Assembly (NCBI GenBank): GCA_947625715.1
Contig: CANQPR010000004.1
Span: forward strand, 1-29,372
Length of the DNA: 29,372 nucleotides
Source of the DNA: an uncultured Bacilli bacterium
GTDB lineage: Bacteria > Bacillota_I > Bacilli_A > RF39 > UBA660
Reading direction: 5' to 3'
Position numbers and translations under genes: made by a program. Within the stretch, counting starts at the first letter, position 1; the number at the start of each line of letters is the position of its first letter. This document shows positions 1 through 7,460 of this stretch, in pieces. Below the pieces are notes generated by a model. It was not told the origin of the DNA. It did no database searches and saw only the letters and a list, made by a program, of their open reading frames with translations.

Positions 1-420
1 TGGATTTGCTGTTAATTGTGTAGCTTTATTTAATTTATTATGGTAATCTGTTTCATATAATATGGCACCTACCCATTCATCAGCTAATTGTCTTTCAGCC
101 TCTGCATCTAAACTTTCTAAGTTTATGGTGGCACTCGCTTGACTATTACAATTATTCGTTATTGTAAAATGATATGGAGTTTCGCTTGCTAAAAAGCTTT
201 CTAATTCTTCACCTTCCATAGGATAAGCATTTGGAATATCGATGTCATTTTCACCTGTAAAATCAATACTAAGGCATTCGGTATTAACAACATTCTCTCC
301 TGTTTGAGTGTTTGTATATTGCCAAAATGAATAAGTTAAACCAAAAGTAAAAACTACTATTCCTATTATTACTAACACTATTAAAACATATATTTTTTTG
401 TTACTACCATTTATTTTCAT
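1..420 (-). CDS. Partial surface protein, SipW-cognate-like signal (3' end outside window)
   Basis: The gene starts at the ATG whose 5' end is 420 and runs off the window at base 1, so about 140 N-terminal residues are visible. A lysine-containing start is followed by a hydrophobic stretch (residues about 9-27) ending in a TYSFWQ motif. This resembles the signal/anchor segment of SipW-dependent TasA/camelysin-type proteins. After it come VNTECLSIDFTG and IPNAYPM, which match VNTVCLDVSFTG and VPNAYPM in the full-length protein at 13945-15528, so the two are paralogues. The rest looks like a beta-rich extracellular domain with an FTITNNC motif. It probably encodes an exported or anchored surface protein; the ligand is unknown. 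The promoter contains a ten-G tract and the leader contains a 27-nt block identical to that of the paralogue, so expression may be switched. Confidence 0.75.
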   Translation of the reverse strand, partial: MKINGSNKKIYVLIVLVIIGIVVFTFGLTYSFWQYTNTQTGENVVNTECLSIDFTGENDIDIPNAYPMEGEELESFLASETPYHFTITNNCNSQASATINLESLDAEAERQLADEWVGAILYETDYHNKLNKATQLTANP

Positions 421-421
421 T

Positions 422-448
422 ATAAAAGAAGACCTCCATATCTTCCTT
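422..448 (-). repeat. 27-nt inverted-repeat leader block, copy 1
   Basis: Read on the minus strand, this block holds GAAGAT-ATGGAG-GTCTTC, an inverted repeat of 6 bp (one G-T wobble) that can extend to about 9 bp through flanking AAG/TTTT. The loop region contains the GGAGG Shine-Dalgarno of the partial gene, 12 nt before its ATG. An identical 27-nt block precedes the paralogue at 15530-15556, although the flanks differ. It could be a 5'-terminal mRNA hairpin presenting the ribosome site, or a repressor operator over the start of transcription. Confidence 0.7.
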
Positions 449-449
449 T

Positions 450-480
450 ATTCTACTATATAATACCCCCCCCCCGTCAA
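450..480 (-). promoter_or_regulatory. Promoter with ten-G spacer tract (candidate phase-variable promoter)
   Basis: On the minus strand the -35 box TTGACG (480-475) lies directly after the stop codon of the DUF1003 gene. It is followed by a G homopolymer (ten G at 475-466, the first shared with the -35) and a -10 box TAGAAT (455-450) at a 19-nt spacing. An alternative TATAGT lies at a 14-nt spacing. The paralogue's promoter (15558-15587) has TTGACG, 18 nt, TATAAT and no G run. Slippage in the G run would change the spacing and hence promoter strength. Confidence 0.65.
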
Positions 481-987
481 CTATTTTTCATCATCAAGTT
501 TTTGTAAATAATTTAATATTTTATGTTGATTAGTTATTACTTTTTCTAATTTATCATATAACTGTTCTAATAATAATTCACTTTTCAAATCGGTACGATA
601 ATCATTTTTATTTCTAATTGTATCTTTTTTAGCGTGTCTATTTTGACTCATCATTATCACTGGAGCTTGTAAAGAAGCTAAACAAGACAATAATAAATTT
701 AATAAAATAAAGGGATAAGGATCAACAGCATCCTTTAATAAAAATAAATTTAAAACAATCCAAAATATTAAAAATAATACAAATCCAATTATAAATTTCC
801 AACTACCAGCTATTTCTGATAATTTATCAGCTACTTTATCACCCGTAGTCATTTTTAAATCATTTTCTTTATCAACATCAATACTTATTGGATTATTAAT
901 CAATAAATCAATTATTTCTTCTTCATCTTTTTCATCTAAATTTTGATTTAATAACATTTTAACTATTTCTTTTTTTCTTTTTTCCAT
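481..987 (-). CDS. DUF1003 family membrane protein
   Basis: This 168-residue protein has a charged, acidic N-terminal region (1-60) and two hydrophobic segments (about 63-85 and 91-113). The second contains DPYPFILLN and ASLQAPVIMMSQNR, the signature of DUF1003 (COG4420). A helical charged C-terminal tail follows. The family's biochemical role is not established; it is a small inner-membrane protein sometimes linked with cyclic nucleotide-binding partners in other bacteria, which are not seen here. The start at 987 has an AGAAGG ribosome site about 10 nt upstream. The gene diverges from rpsT, and its stop codon abuts the -35 box of the next gene, so read-through could also supply that gene. 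No terminator is visible between the two. Confidence 0.85.
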   Translation of the reverse strand: MEKRKKEIVKMLLNQNLDEKDEEEIIDLLINNPISIDVDKENDLKMTTGDKVADKLSEIAGSWKFIIGFVLFLIFWIVLNLFLLKDAVDPYPFILLNLLLSCLASLQAPVIMMSQNRHAKKDTIRNKNDYRTDLKSELLLEQLYDKLEKVITNQHKILNYLQKLDDEK

Positions 988-1031
988 CTTTACAACCTTC
1001 TTTTAAACTTATTTTACCACTTAATTTTAAC

Positions 1032-1060
1032 TTGTCAATTTACATATTATTTGATACAAT
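1032..1060 (+). promoter_or_regulatory. rpsT promoter
   Basis: TTGTCA (1032-1037), a 17-nt spacer and TACAAT (1055-1060) form a sigma-A-type promoter about 33 nt before the rpsT start codon. The ribosome site AAAGGAG lies at 1081-1087. Confidence 0.7.
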
Positions 1061-1093
1061 TGTATACGAATTTAACGAAGAAAGGAGATTCAT

Positions 1094-1357
1094 ATGGCTA
1101 ATATTAAAAGTTCTAAAAAAGCAATTAAAGTTATTGCTAAAAAAACTGAAAATAACCATGAACTAAAAGCTCGTGTTCGTAATTGTATTAAAAATTGCGA
1201 TAAAGCTATTGAGGCTGGAAATAAAGAAGAAGCTACTAAAATTCTTGCTGATGTTCAAAAATATATTGATAAAGCCTTTAGTAAAGGTCTAATTAAAAGA
1301 AATACGGCTGATCGTCAAAAATCAAGATTAACAAAAAAAGTTAAAGGAATGAAATAA
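1094..1357 (+). CDS. rpsT: 30S ribosomal protein S20
   Basis: This is an 87-residue, lysine-rich helical protein beginning MANIKSSKKAIK, the standard S20 N-terminus, with the conserved RNTADRQKSRL segment near the C-terminus. S20 binds 16S rRNA early in small-subunit assembly. Its length equals the family norm. It has its own promoter and a strong AAAGGAG ribosome site 6 nt before the ATG, and it ends in an intrinsic terminator that overlaps the stop codon, so it appears to be a single-gene unit. Autoregulation of S20 translation is known in enterobacteria, but nothing in this leader shows it. Confidence 0.97.
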   Translation: MANIKSSKKAIKVIAKKTENNHELKARVRNCIKNCDKAIEAGNKEEATKILADVQKYIDKAFSKGLIKRNTADRQKSRLTKKVKGMK

Positions 1358-1370
1358 TCATTCTTTTTTT
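1346..1370 (+). terminator. Intrinsic terminator of rpsT
   Basis: GAATGA (1347-1352, just wobble-extendable from 1346) pairs with TCATTC (1358-1363) around an AATAA loop and is followed by seven T. The stem includes the last codons and the stop codon of rpsT. Confidence 0.75.
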
Positions 1371-1462
1371 ATACTATAATATACAGTAAAGATTGTCTAT
1401 CAATAATATTTAACTTGCTTGTTTTTAATATAATCTGATAAAATAATAAAAGGATGATGCCT

Positions 1463-2413
1463 ATGAAAATATTTAGTCGTTTATTTTTTCCACTGATATG
1501 CTTAACCCTTATTCTCTTAACAATTACTAATCTTGAAGAAATAACATCTAAAATTATTCCTTTAATTGTTGAAGAACCACAAATCATTTATCAAAAACCC
1601 AATGCTTATAAAAAAGATGACACTTTTCTTTTTGTTCAAAATGTCGATAAATTTGAACCATTAAGTAAAGGTGATATCATAAATATCTTTTATACTATCG
1701 TTAATAGTGGTTATGAGAATATGAATTTTTACTGTCCTAAAGAATATACTAATTGCCTAGATGATGTAAGAACAATAGCGAAAGACCAAGAACTTATGAC
1801 ACATATTAATAATTTTGTCCATCCTTTTAATAGTTTTCGAAGAATTGAATCTACAAGTAATGAATCCGGGCAAGTAAATATTAATGTAACTTATTTTTAT
1901 ACTAAAGACCATATTGAAGCTTTAAACAAAAAAGTTGATGAAATATATAATGAGATTATAACTGATGATATGGATACCATTACTAAAATTAAAACTATTC
2001 ATGATTACATTATTAATACGACTAGATACGATATAAATAGAAATGATAATGGTGATAGTTCATATCAATCTTATTTAGCATATGGAACTTTATATGAAGG
2101 ATACGCTACATGTAATGGATATACAGATGCTATGGCCTTATTCTTAGAAAAATTAGATATACCTAACTTTAAAGTTGCAATGACTCCAGATGATTTAACT
2201 AAAGAAGGTCATGTTTGGAATGCCGTATATTTAAATGATACATGGCTTCACTTAGATTTAACTTGGGACGACCCAGTAAGTACTGATAATAAAGATTATT
2301 TACTTGATAAATATTTTTTAATTACCACTGAACAATTAGAAGAAAATGATTCTAGTGATGTTTTAATAAATGAACATCAATTTAAAAAGAATATTTACTT
2401 AGAATTTAAATAA
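1463..2413 (+). CDS. Secreted or membrane-anchored transglutaminase-like protein
   Basis: The protein has 316 residues when started at the ATG at 1463, which sits 9 nt after AAAAGGA. Two upstream in-frame ATGs overlap that ribosome site and are less likely. An N-terminal hydrophobic segment (about residues 6-22) suggests a signal peptide or anchor. The C-terminal half is a transglutaminase-like core. IHDYIINTTRYD opens it, the catalytic Cys is in GYATCNGY (about C217), the His in HVWNAV (about H250) and the Asp in LHLDLTWDDP (about D265). The triad is complete. Members of this group are thought to be extracellular cysteine peptidases or cross-linkers; the substrate here is unknown. A possible -10 TATAAT lies at 1429-1434. 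The gene converges on 2406-3263 with an 8-bp overlap. Confidence 0.85.
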   Translation: MKIFSRLFFPLICLTLILLTITNLEEITSKIIPLIVEEPQIIYQKPNAYKKDDTFLFVQNVDKFEPLSKGDIINIFYTIVNSGYENMNFYCPKEYTNCLDDVRTIAKDQELMTHINNFVHPFNSFRRIESTSNESGQVNINVTYFYTKDHIEALNKKVDEIYNEIITDDMDTITKIKTIHDYIINTTRYDINRNDNGDSSYQSYLAYGTLYEGYATCNGYTDAMALFLEKLDIPNFKVAMTPDDLTKEGHVWNAVYLNDTWLHLDLTWDDPVSTDNKDYLLDKYFLITTEQLEENDSSDVLINEHQFKKNIYLEFK

Positions 2414-2425
2414 ATATTCTTTTTT
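2384..2425. terminator. Bidirectional intrinsic terminator
   Basis: A perfect 14-bp inverted repeat (2384-2397 with 2411-2424) surrounds a 13-nt loop and has A and T runs at its two ends. It can terminate transcription from both convergent transglutaminase-like genes and overlaps the 3' ends of both. Confidence 0.8.
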
Positions 2426-3263
2426 CTAACTTTCGATAACTTTTTAAATAGTTATCTGCATCGTTTGAATTTATTTCTTTGATTTTATCATTTTGTAATA
2501 AATAATATGTGTTTAACGCGTGAAACCAATAAAGATTAATCATTTGTAAATCATCATCATAATTTTCTCCTAAGAAAATTTCTTCAACGGCATTTCGTTC
2601 TTTGGGTGTCAAAAATTTTCTTAAACAGTATTCAAAACTAAATTTATAATCAGCAAACGTTTTAATTTTTATATTATTAGCTATAATCGTTTTAATAATT
2701 TTTAATTTATATTCTAATAATGATAAGTCTTCATTTTCTCTTGAATCAAAATAAAATAAAGGTAAATTCAAAACAATCTTTTTTATTTGGTCGTCAAAAT
2801 AAATATCTCTAATATAATTGATTTTAGTATCAATTGCCAATAATTGGCGATTATTATCCCTAAAATCTAAATCTAAATCTTGGTATCCAACTGTTGAACA
2901 ATTTAATTTTACTCTACTAGTATCAGAACCTAAAATAGCATCGGCAACAATGATTTTATCATTTACAATAATATGACTGTATTTGTGACCAATACCTGTT
3001 TCACACACTTTTAAATTCAAAAGTTCCTCTACTACTTTATTAAATATTTCTTTAACAAAACTAACACAGATAACATTTAAATTTGTTATATTTTCTAAGT
3101 CATATTTTTGATTACATAATTGTTTTTGAAACTCATAAGAGCCATAAGAAAAACGCAAATCAAAAGTAAATATTTCACATAATTTAAGATAAATATATCT
3201 TAATTTTTCATAATTATCTTCTAAATTACTTAAATCTTTTTTTAACGTTTCTAGTATATTCAT
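2406..3263 (-). CDS. Cytosolic transglutaminase-like protein, function unknown
   Basis: The protein has 285 residues with no signal peptide or membrane segment. The N-terminal half has the order expected of a papain/transglutaminase-like fold. YEKLRYIYLKL and FTFDLRF resemble the entry helix, followed by a Cys in NVICVSFVKE (about C66), a His in GHKYSHIIVND (about H97) and an Asp in IIVADAI (about D108). The C-terminal half is helical and unassigned. I infer a transglutaminase-superfamily enzyme or a degenerate relative, but no named family is certain. Its ATG directly follows the TAA of the upstream gene (3264-3833), so the two are translationally coupled and probably work together. The ribosome site GGGGGA is inside the end of the upstream gene. 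Confidence 0.6.
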   Translation of the reverse strand: MNILETLKKDLSNLEDNYEKLRYIYLKLCEIFTFDLRFSYGSYEFQKQLCNQKYDLENITNLNVICVSFVKEIFNKVVEELLNLKVCETGIGHKYSHIIVNDKIIVADAILGSDTSRVKLNCSTVGYQDLDLDFRDNNRQLLAIDTKINYIRDIYFDDQIKKIVLNLPLFYFDSRENEDLSLLEYKLKIIKTIIANNIKIKTFADYKFSFEYCLRKFLTPKERNAVEEIFLGENYDDDLQMINLYWFHALNTYYLLQNDKIKEINSNDADNYLKSYRKLEKRIFI

Positions 3264-3833
3264 TTATCCCCCTAATTTTAGTTTTAATTCATTATATTTA
3301 TGATTAAAATATTCTTTATTATTATCATTTGTAAGTATTTCATTATTTTCAGTATAAACATAGCCATGATTTGTTTTTATTTCGGTTAAAAATTCTTCTT
3401 TCTTTCTAATACTGCGATATAAATAGTTATCATCTTTTTTATAAGCATTTAAAAGAAGTTGAGATTTATAAAAATAATATTCACTAGCATAAATTATTTT
3501 CTTCGGTAATTTACCATAATATTCTGTAATAAAAGTAAAATCATGTTGTTTGATAATATTAGCATAATTAAAATCATGATTATTTAAAAAATATAAAAAT
3601 GTTATCTTTCGAAAATTATCATCATCTAAAGCAAATTTAATTATTCCAATTTTTTTGGTTTTAGAGTATATGTTATATGTTAAAATACCATCTTTTATTT
3701 TCATTTTATAATCATAAGTAGGCTTTAAAAATTCTAATAATTTATTATAAATAATTAATTCGGTGCTTAAAGCTGGTAATTGTTCTAACGCTTTAATTTT
3801 TAATACTAAAGCTCGATAATTATCTTTATTCAT
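3264..3833 (-). CDS. Hypothetical protein coupled to the transglutaminase-like gene
   Basis: This 189-residue soluble protein is rich in Lys, Tyr, Asn and Ile. I do not recognise a family. It has a helical N-terminus, a beta-like middle (ILTYNIYSK, KIGIIKFALDDD), a second helical stretch near KKIIYASEYYFYKSQ and a charged C-terminus. There is no signal peptide, membrane segment or cysteine pair. Its stop codon directly abuts the start of 2406-3263. The start ATG lies about 13 nt after AAGAAGGG; a nearer out-of-frame ATG (3840) encodes only four codons and ends on the true start codon. It follows miaA by 52 nt and may belong to the yqeG-yqeH-mutL-miaA transcript. Confidence 0.65.
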   Translation of the reverse strand: MNKDNYRALVLKIKALEQLPALSTELIIYNKLLEFLKPTYDYKMKIKDGILTYNIYSKTKKIGIIKFALDDDNFRKITFLYFLNNHDFNYANIIKQHDFTFITEYYGKLPKKIIYASEYYFYKSQLLLNAYKKDDNYLYRSIRKKEEFLTEIKTNHGYVYTENNEILTNDNNKEYFNHKYNELKLKLGG

Positions 3834-3885
3834 ATAACATTAAATCCCTTCTTTGTAAATTGTTTAATATTATATATCTTTTTAA

Positions 3886-4740
3886 TTATAAATTAAAGTG
3901 TTTTTTTACAAGTATTGATGCTTCTTCTAGAGTTTTATCAAAATTATCATAAACCTCTAACCACGTAACTGGTAATTGATGGCGAAAAAAAGTATATTGT
4001 CTTTTGGCATAATGTCTGGAATTTTGTTGAATTTTTTTAATACAATTTTCTAATGTATCTTTTTTTTCAAAATAAGCAAAAAGTTCTTTGTAACCAATTG
4101 CTGTATTTAATGCTTTACTATTTTTTCTTTTATCATAAAGTTTTTCTACTTCTGTAACTAATCCTTCATCTATCATATCTAATACTCTTTTATCTATTCT
4201 TTTATAAAGAATATCTTTATCCATTTTTAATCCAATAATTAAAGCATCATATAAAAATTTATTAGTTTTTTGTTCTTCACTTCTTTTTAAAAATCTTATT
4301 AAACGTCGTCTATTATTAGGGTGGATTTGCATTGAGGCATCTTTTTTTAAACATAATTCATATAATTTTTCATTTGAATATTGTTCATAATCTATATCAT
4401 CAATATCTTCTTTAAATTGATAATCATATAAAACGCTTTTTAAATATAAGCCACTTCCACCAACAAAAATAATGGGTTTATTTGGATTATCAGCAATTAT
4501 TTTTCGGGCATCTTTTTGATAATCATAAATAGTATAGTTTTGTAAAACATCTTTAATATCAAATAAATAATGGGGAATATTTTCTTTTTCTTCTTCTTTG
4601 ATTTTGGCGGTTCCAATATTCATATCTTTATATACTTGCATTGCATCACAATTAACAATAATGCCCCCAAATTTTTTTGCTAAGTATATACTTAACTTGG
4701 TTTTTCCAACTCCCGTTGGACCCACTACACAAATAATCAT
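3886..4740 (-). CDS. miaA: tRNA dimethylallyltransferase
   Basis: MiaA transfers a dimethylallyl group to N6 of A37 in tRNAs that read codons starting with U. The 284-residue protein starts with the P-loop GPTGVGKT (residues 7-14), followed by CDAMQVYKDMNIGTAK (the DSMQ region that contacts the modified adenosine), GGSGLYLKSVLYDY and the HPNNRRRLIRFLKR motif. Length is slightly below the family's 300-315. The ATG at 4740 has AAAGGATG about 8 nt upstream. It lies 13 nt after mutL, as in many Bacillota where mutL and miaA are adjacent, and is probably co-transcribed with it. Confidence 0.97.
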   Translation of the reverse strand: MIICVVGPTGVGKTKLSIYLAKKFGGIIVNCDAMQVYKDMNIGTAKIKEEEKENIPHYLFDIKDVLQNYTIYDYQKDARKIIADNPNKPIIFVGGSGLYLKSVLYDYQFKEDIDDIDYEQYSNEKLYELCLKKDASMQIHPNNRRRLIRFLKRSEEQKTNKFLYDALIIGLKMDKDILYKRIDKRVLDMIDEGLVTEVEKLYDKRKNSKALNTAIGYKELFAYFEKKDTLENCIKKIQQNSRHYAKRQYTFFRHQLPVTWLEVYDNFDKTLEEASILVKKHFNL

Positions 4741-4753
4741 AATTTCACATCCT

Positions 4754-6502
4754 TTAATTCATTACCCTTTTAAACATTCTTTCTAAATCATAATTGCTAA
4801 ATTTAATAATAGTTGGCCTTCCATGAGGGCAATTATAAGGATTATCACAAGCACATAGTTCTTTTAATAATTCTTCCATTGCTTCAAAAGAAATATGCAT
4901 ATTAGCTTTAATAGACATTTTACAAGCTAGAGTAATCGCAATTTTTTCGTTATATTTAACAGGATCAATGCTTGTTAATCCCCCAACAATTAAATCAATA
5001 ATTTTTCTAATACTTTCTTCTTCATAACCACTTCTTAACCATGTTGGATGTCCTTTAAACACATAAGTGTTAACTCCAAATTCCATCATATCAAATCCTA
5101 GTTGTTTTAAGTGTTCTTCTTCTTTTTTTACCTTTAGCATTTCACTAGTACTTAATTCAATTGTAATTGGAATAAGTAGCGAAGTTGTACTAACTTTTTT
5201 AGACCTTAGAAAGGCCATATTTCTTTCATAGTTTACCCTTTCTTGGGCCGCATGTTGGTCTATTAAATAAACACCTTCTTCATTTTCAGCGATAATATAT
5301 GTTCCATGCGCTAAGCCAACGGGATATAAAACTAATTTTTTTATTTCTTCATTATTTTCTTTTTCTTCTAAAGGCGCATCTTGTAAATCTAAAGCTATTT
5401 GTTCTTTTTGGGCTTCTGTTTCATTGTAATTAATATTTTGTTCTTTTACGATAGAATCAATTTGCTCTTTATCTAGGCTTGTTACTTCCTTAGTTCTTAA
5501 ATAAGCATCAGGAATAAGCAAATTTTTATATAAAGCATCTTTAATAGTTTTAACAATTAAATCATACAAAACATTTACTTTCCCAATTTTAATATCTTGT
5601 TTTGTGGGATGAATATTGACATCTACTAAAGTTGGGTCAGCATTTATTTTTAAAACGACAATGGGAAATTTAATATCAGGCTTATAAGTATAATAGGCAT
5701 CATTAATCGCACGATTAATATCATTATTTTTAATTACCCGATCGTTTACCATAGATATCATATGGTTTCGATTACTTTTTAATATTTCTGGTTTACAAAT
5801 ATATCCATATAAATCAAAATCATCATTGCTACTTTCAATTTTTAACATTTTAGAAGAAACATTTAACCCATATATTTCATGGATGGTTTTTAATAAATCA
5901 TTGGATCCATTTGTTTTTAAAACTAAATGATTATCATTTGTTAAAGTAAAAGCAATATTAGGATAAGCTAGCGCTAAACGTTCAATAAAACTAACACAGT
6001 TAGCTAATTCTGTTTGATCACTTTTTAAATATTTTAAACGGGCTGGGGTATTATAAAATAATTTGGTAACGCTTATTTTGGTGCCTTTCCGGGCTTTTGA
6101 TAAACTATTTTCTTTTAATTTTCCCCCTTCTATAACTATTTTTGTCCCTACTTTACCATCACTTGTTTCCATTACGGTTTTACTTACACTGGCAATACTT
6201 GGAAGGGCTTCACCTCTAAACCCTAAAGTATTAATGAAAAATAAATCATCATCTTTATATAACTTACTTGTTGCGTGCCTACTAAAAGATAGAATAGCAT
6301 CATTTTTATCCATTCCTACTCCATCATCAATAACTTCAATTAATTTTTTACCCCCTTCTAATAAATTAATTATAATATTTTTAGCTTCGGCATCAATACT
6401 ATTTTCACATAATTCTTTAACAATTGAAGCACATTTTTCTACTACTTCTCCCGCCGCTATTTTATTGGCTAATATTTCATTCATTACTTTAATTTTGGCC
6501 AT
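4754..6502 (-). CDS. mutL: DNA mismatch repair protein MutL
   Basis: MutL couples mismatch recognition by MutS to strand incision. The protein has 582 residues. The N-terminal GHKL ATPase domain shows KELCENSIDA (catalytic Glu), DDGVGM and GFRGEALPSIASVS. The C-terminal domain has the endonuclease motif DQHAAQERVNYE, which fits DQHA(X)2E(X)4E, plus ACK and CPHGRP motifs. It is therefore an endonuclease-type MutL rather than the E. coli type. The ATG at 6502 is preferred: it follows GGGGGTGAAG by a normal distance, whereas the longer frame would need a TTG. It overlaps the end of yqeH by 14 nt. mutS is not adjacent within the window. Confidence 0.97.
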   Translation of the reverse strand: MAKIKVMNEILANKIAAGEVVEKCASIVKELCENSIDAEAKNIIINLLEGGKKLIEVIDDGVGMDKNDAILSFSRHATSKLYKDDDLFFINTLGFRGEALPSIASVSKTVMETSDGKVGTKIVIEGGKLKENSLSKARKGTKISVTKLFYNTPARLKYLKSDQTELANCVSFIERLALAYPNIAFTLTNDNHLVLKTNGSNDLLKTIHEIYGLNVSSKMLKIESSNDDFDLYGYICKPEILKSNRNHMISMVNDRVIKNNDINRAINDAYYTYKPDIKFPIVVLKINADPTLVDVNIHPTKQDIKIGKVNVLYDLIVKTIKDALYKNLLIPDAYLRTKEVTSLDKEQIDSIVKEQNINYNETEAQKEQIALDLQDAPLEEKENNEEIKKLVLYPVGLAHGTYIIAENEEGVYLIDQHAAQERVNYERNMAFLRSKKVSTTSLLIPITIELSTSEMLKVKKEEEHLKQLGFDMMEFGVNTYVFKGHPTWLRSGYEEESIRKIIDLIVGGLTSIDPVKYNEKIAITLACKMSIKANMHISFEAMEELLKELCACDNPYNCPHGRPTIIKFSNYDLERMFKRVMN

Positions 6503-7460
6503 TTTCTTCACCCCCAAAAAAAGATTTCATTATTGATATTTGGTTTTTTACTACATTGTATATTTCTAAATTTGCCTGTTTTTTTAAATATAAAAAACCA
6601 ATAGCTTTAATAAAAATAATTGTGTTATCATCAACCTTAATTGTTATTTTTTCTTTGTCCAAGAAAGTGTTATCGTTATCATAAATTTTAATAGGTTTTA
6701 AATATTTAGGAAAATAACAAACAATATTATTTGTTTCTAACGTTTTAATTCTAAATAAATCAGGAATATATATAGATGCCATTGCTTTTAAGGGCATATT
6801 GATTTGTTTAAAAGGACTTTTAAAATTTTGAACTGGTAAATTTGGTGTTTGATAAGTTAACCCTACTGTATCATAGATTGTTTTATCTAAATATTTAAAA
6901 GATATATAATCAAGGGTTGTATTAGGCATTTCACTGGTCGTTAATTTGGTATCAAATAACTGATTGATTAAACTACTTTTCCCCACATTGCTTATCCCCA
7001 CAAAATAAAGATGCTTTTCTTTGCAATTGTTTAAGTAATTTAATAAAGTTTTTAAAGAATTTTTTTTAAGATTACTAACGTATATTATGTCTTCTTTAAT
7101 TTTAACAACTCCTCTTAACCAATTTATTAATTTAAAAACACTTATATTTGAAATGAATAAATCAACTTTACTAATAACAAATATTTTGGGATTTTTTATT
7201 TTTTGATAATAATTAAAAGTCTCTTGATTAAAATTAGCTAAATCACATACAAAAACTTTTAAACCAACTTGGGCATTTAAACTATTAATTATTTTTTCAT
7301 TATCAATATTAGTGGTTTCTTTTAAAATTTCATGATAATTTGTAAGGCGAAAACATCTTTGACAATAGCCTTTTTCATATTTATCTTTTGGTATATATCC
7401 TTTAACATGTTCATTTTCTGATTGTAATAAAATTCCACACCCCAAACATTTTTTATTCAT
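6489..7460 (-). CDS. yqeH: Ribosome biogenesis GTPase YqeH (circularly permuted)
   Basis: YqeH helps assemble the small ribosomal subunit. The 323-residue protein begins with a zinc-finger pair, CLGCG (5-9) and CQRC (about 33-36). The GTPase motifs are in permuted order: G4 as SKVDL (about 97-101), then G1 as GISNVGKSS and G3 as DTVG. The B. subtilis protein has 366 residues, so the C-terminal RNA-binding region is shortened here. It overlaps yqeG by 8 nt and mutL by 14 nt. In B. subtilis yqeG-yqeH is followed by aroE and yhbY; here mutL replaces them. Confidence 0.93.
   Translation of the reverse strand: MNKKCLGCGILLQSENEHVKGYIPKDKYEKGYCQRCFRLTNYHEILKETTNIDNEKIINSLNAQVGLKVFVCDLANFNQETFNYYQKIKNPKIFVISKVDLFISNISVFKLINWLRGVVKIKEDIIYVSNLKKNSLKTLLNYLNNCKEKHLYFVGISNVGKSSLINQLFDTKLTTSEMPNTTLDYISFKYLDKTIYDTVGLTYQTPNLPVQNFKSPFKQINMPLKAMASIYIPDLFRIKTLETNNIVCYFPKYLKPIKIYDNDNTFLDKEKITIKVDDNTIIFIKAIGFLYLKKQANLEIYNVVKNQISIMKSFFGGEENGQN

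Noticed and set aside
466..475. Poly-C run as a pure sequencing or assembly artefact
   Set aside because: Not proven. Its position between matching promoter boxes argues for a real element; read data would settle the length.
1369..1587. Minus-strand reading frame opposite the secreted transglutaminase gene
   Set aside because: It is a low-complexity frame overlapping a well-supported plus-strand gene.
3826..3840. Four-codon upstream frame before the unknown gene at 3264-3833
   Set aside because: It is short enough to occur by chance and its overlap with the start codon may be coincidental.
6063..6536. Plus-strand reading frame inside mutL
   Set aside because: It is antisense to conserved MutL ATPase motifs and has no recognisable product.
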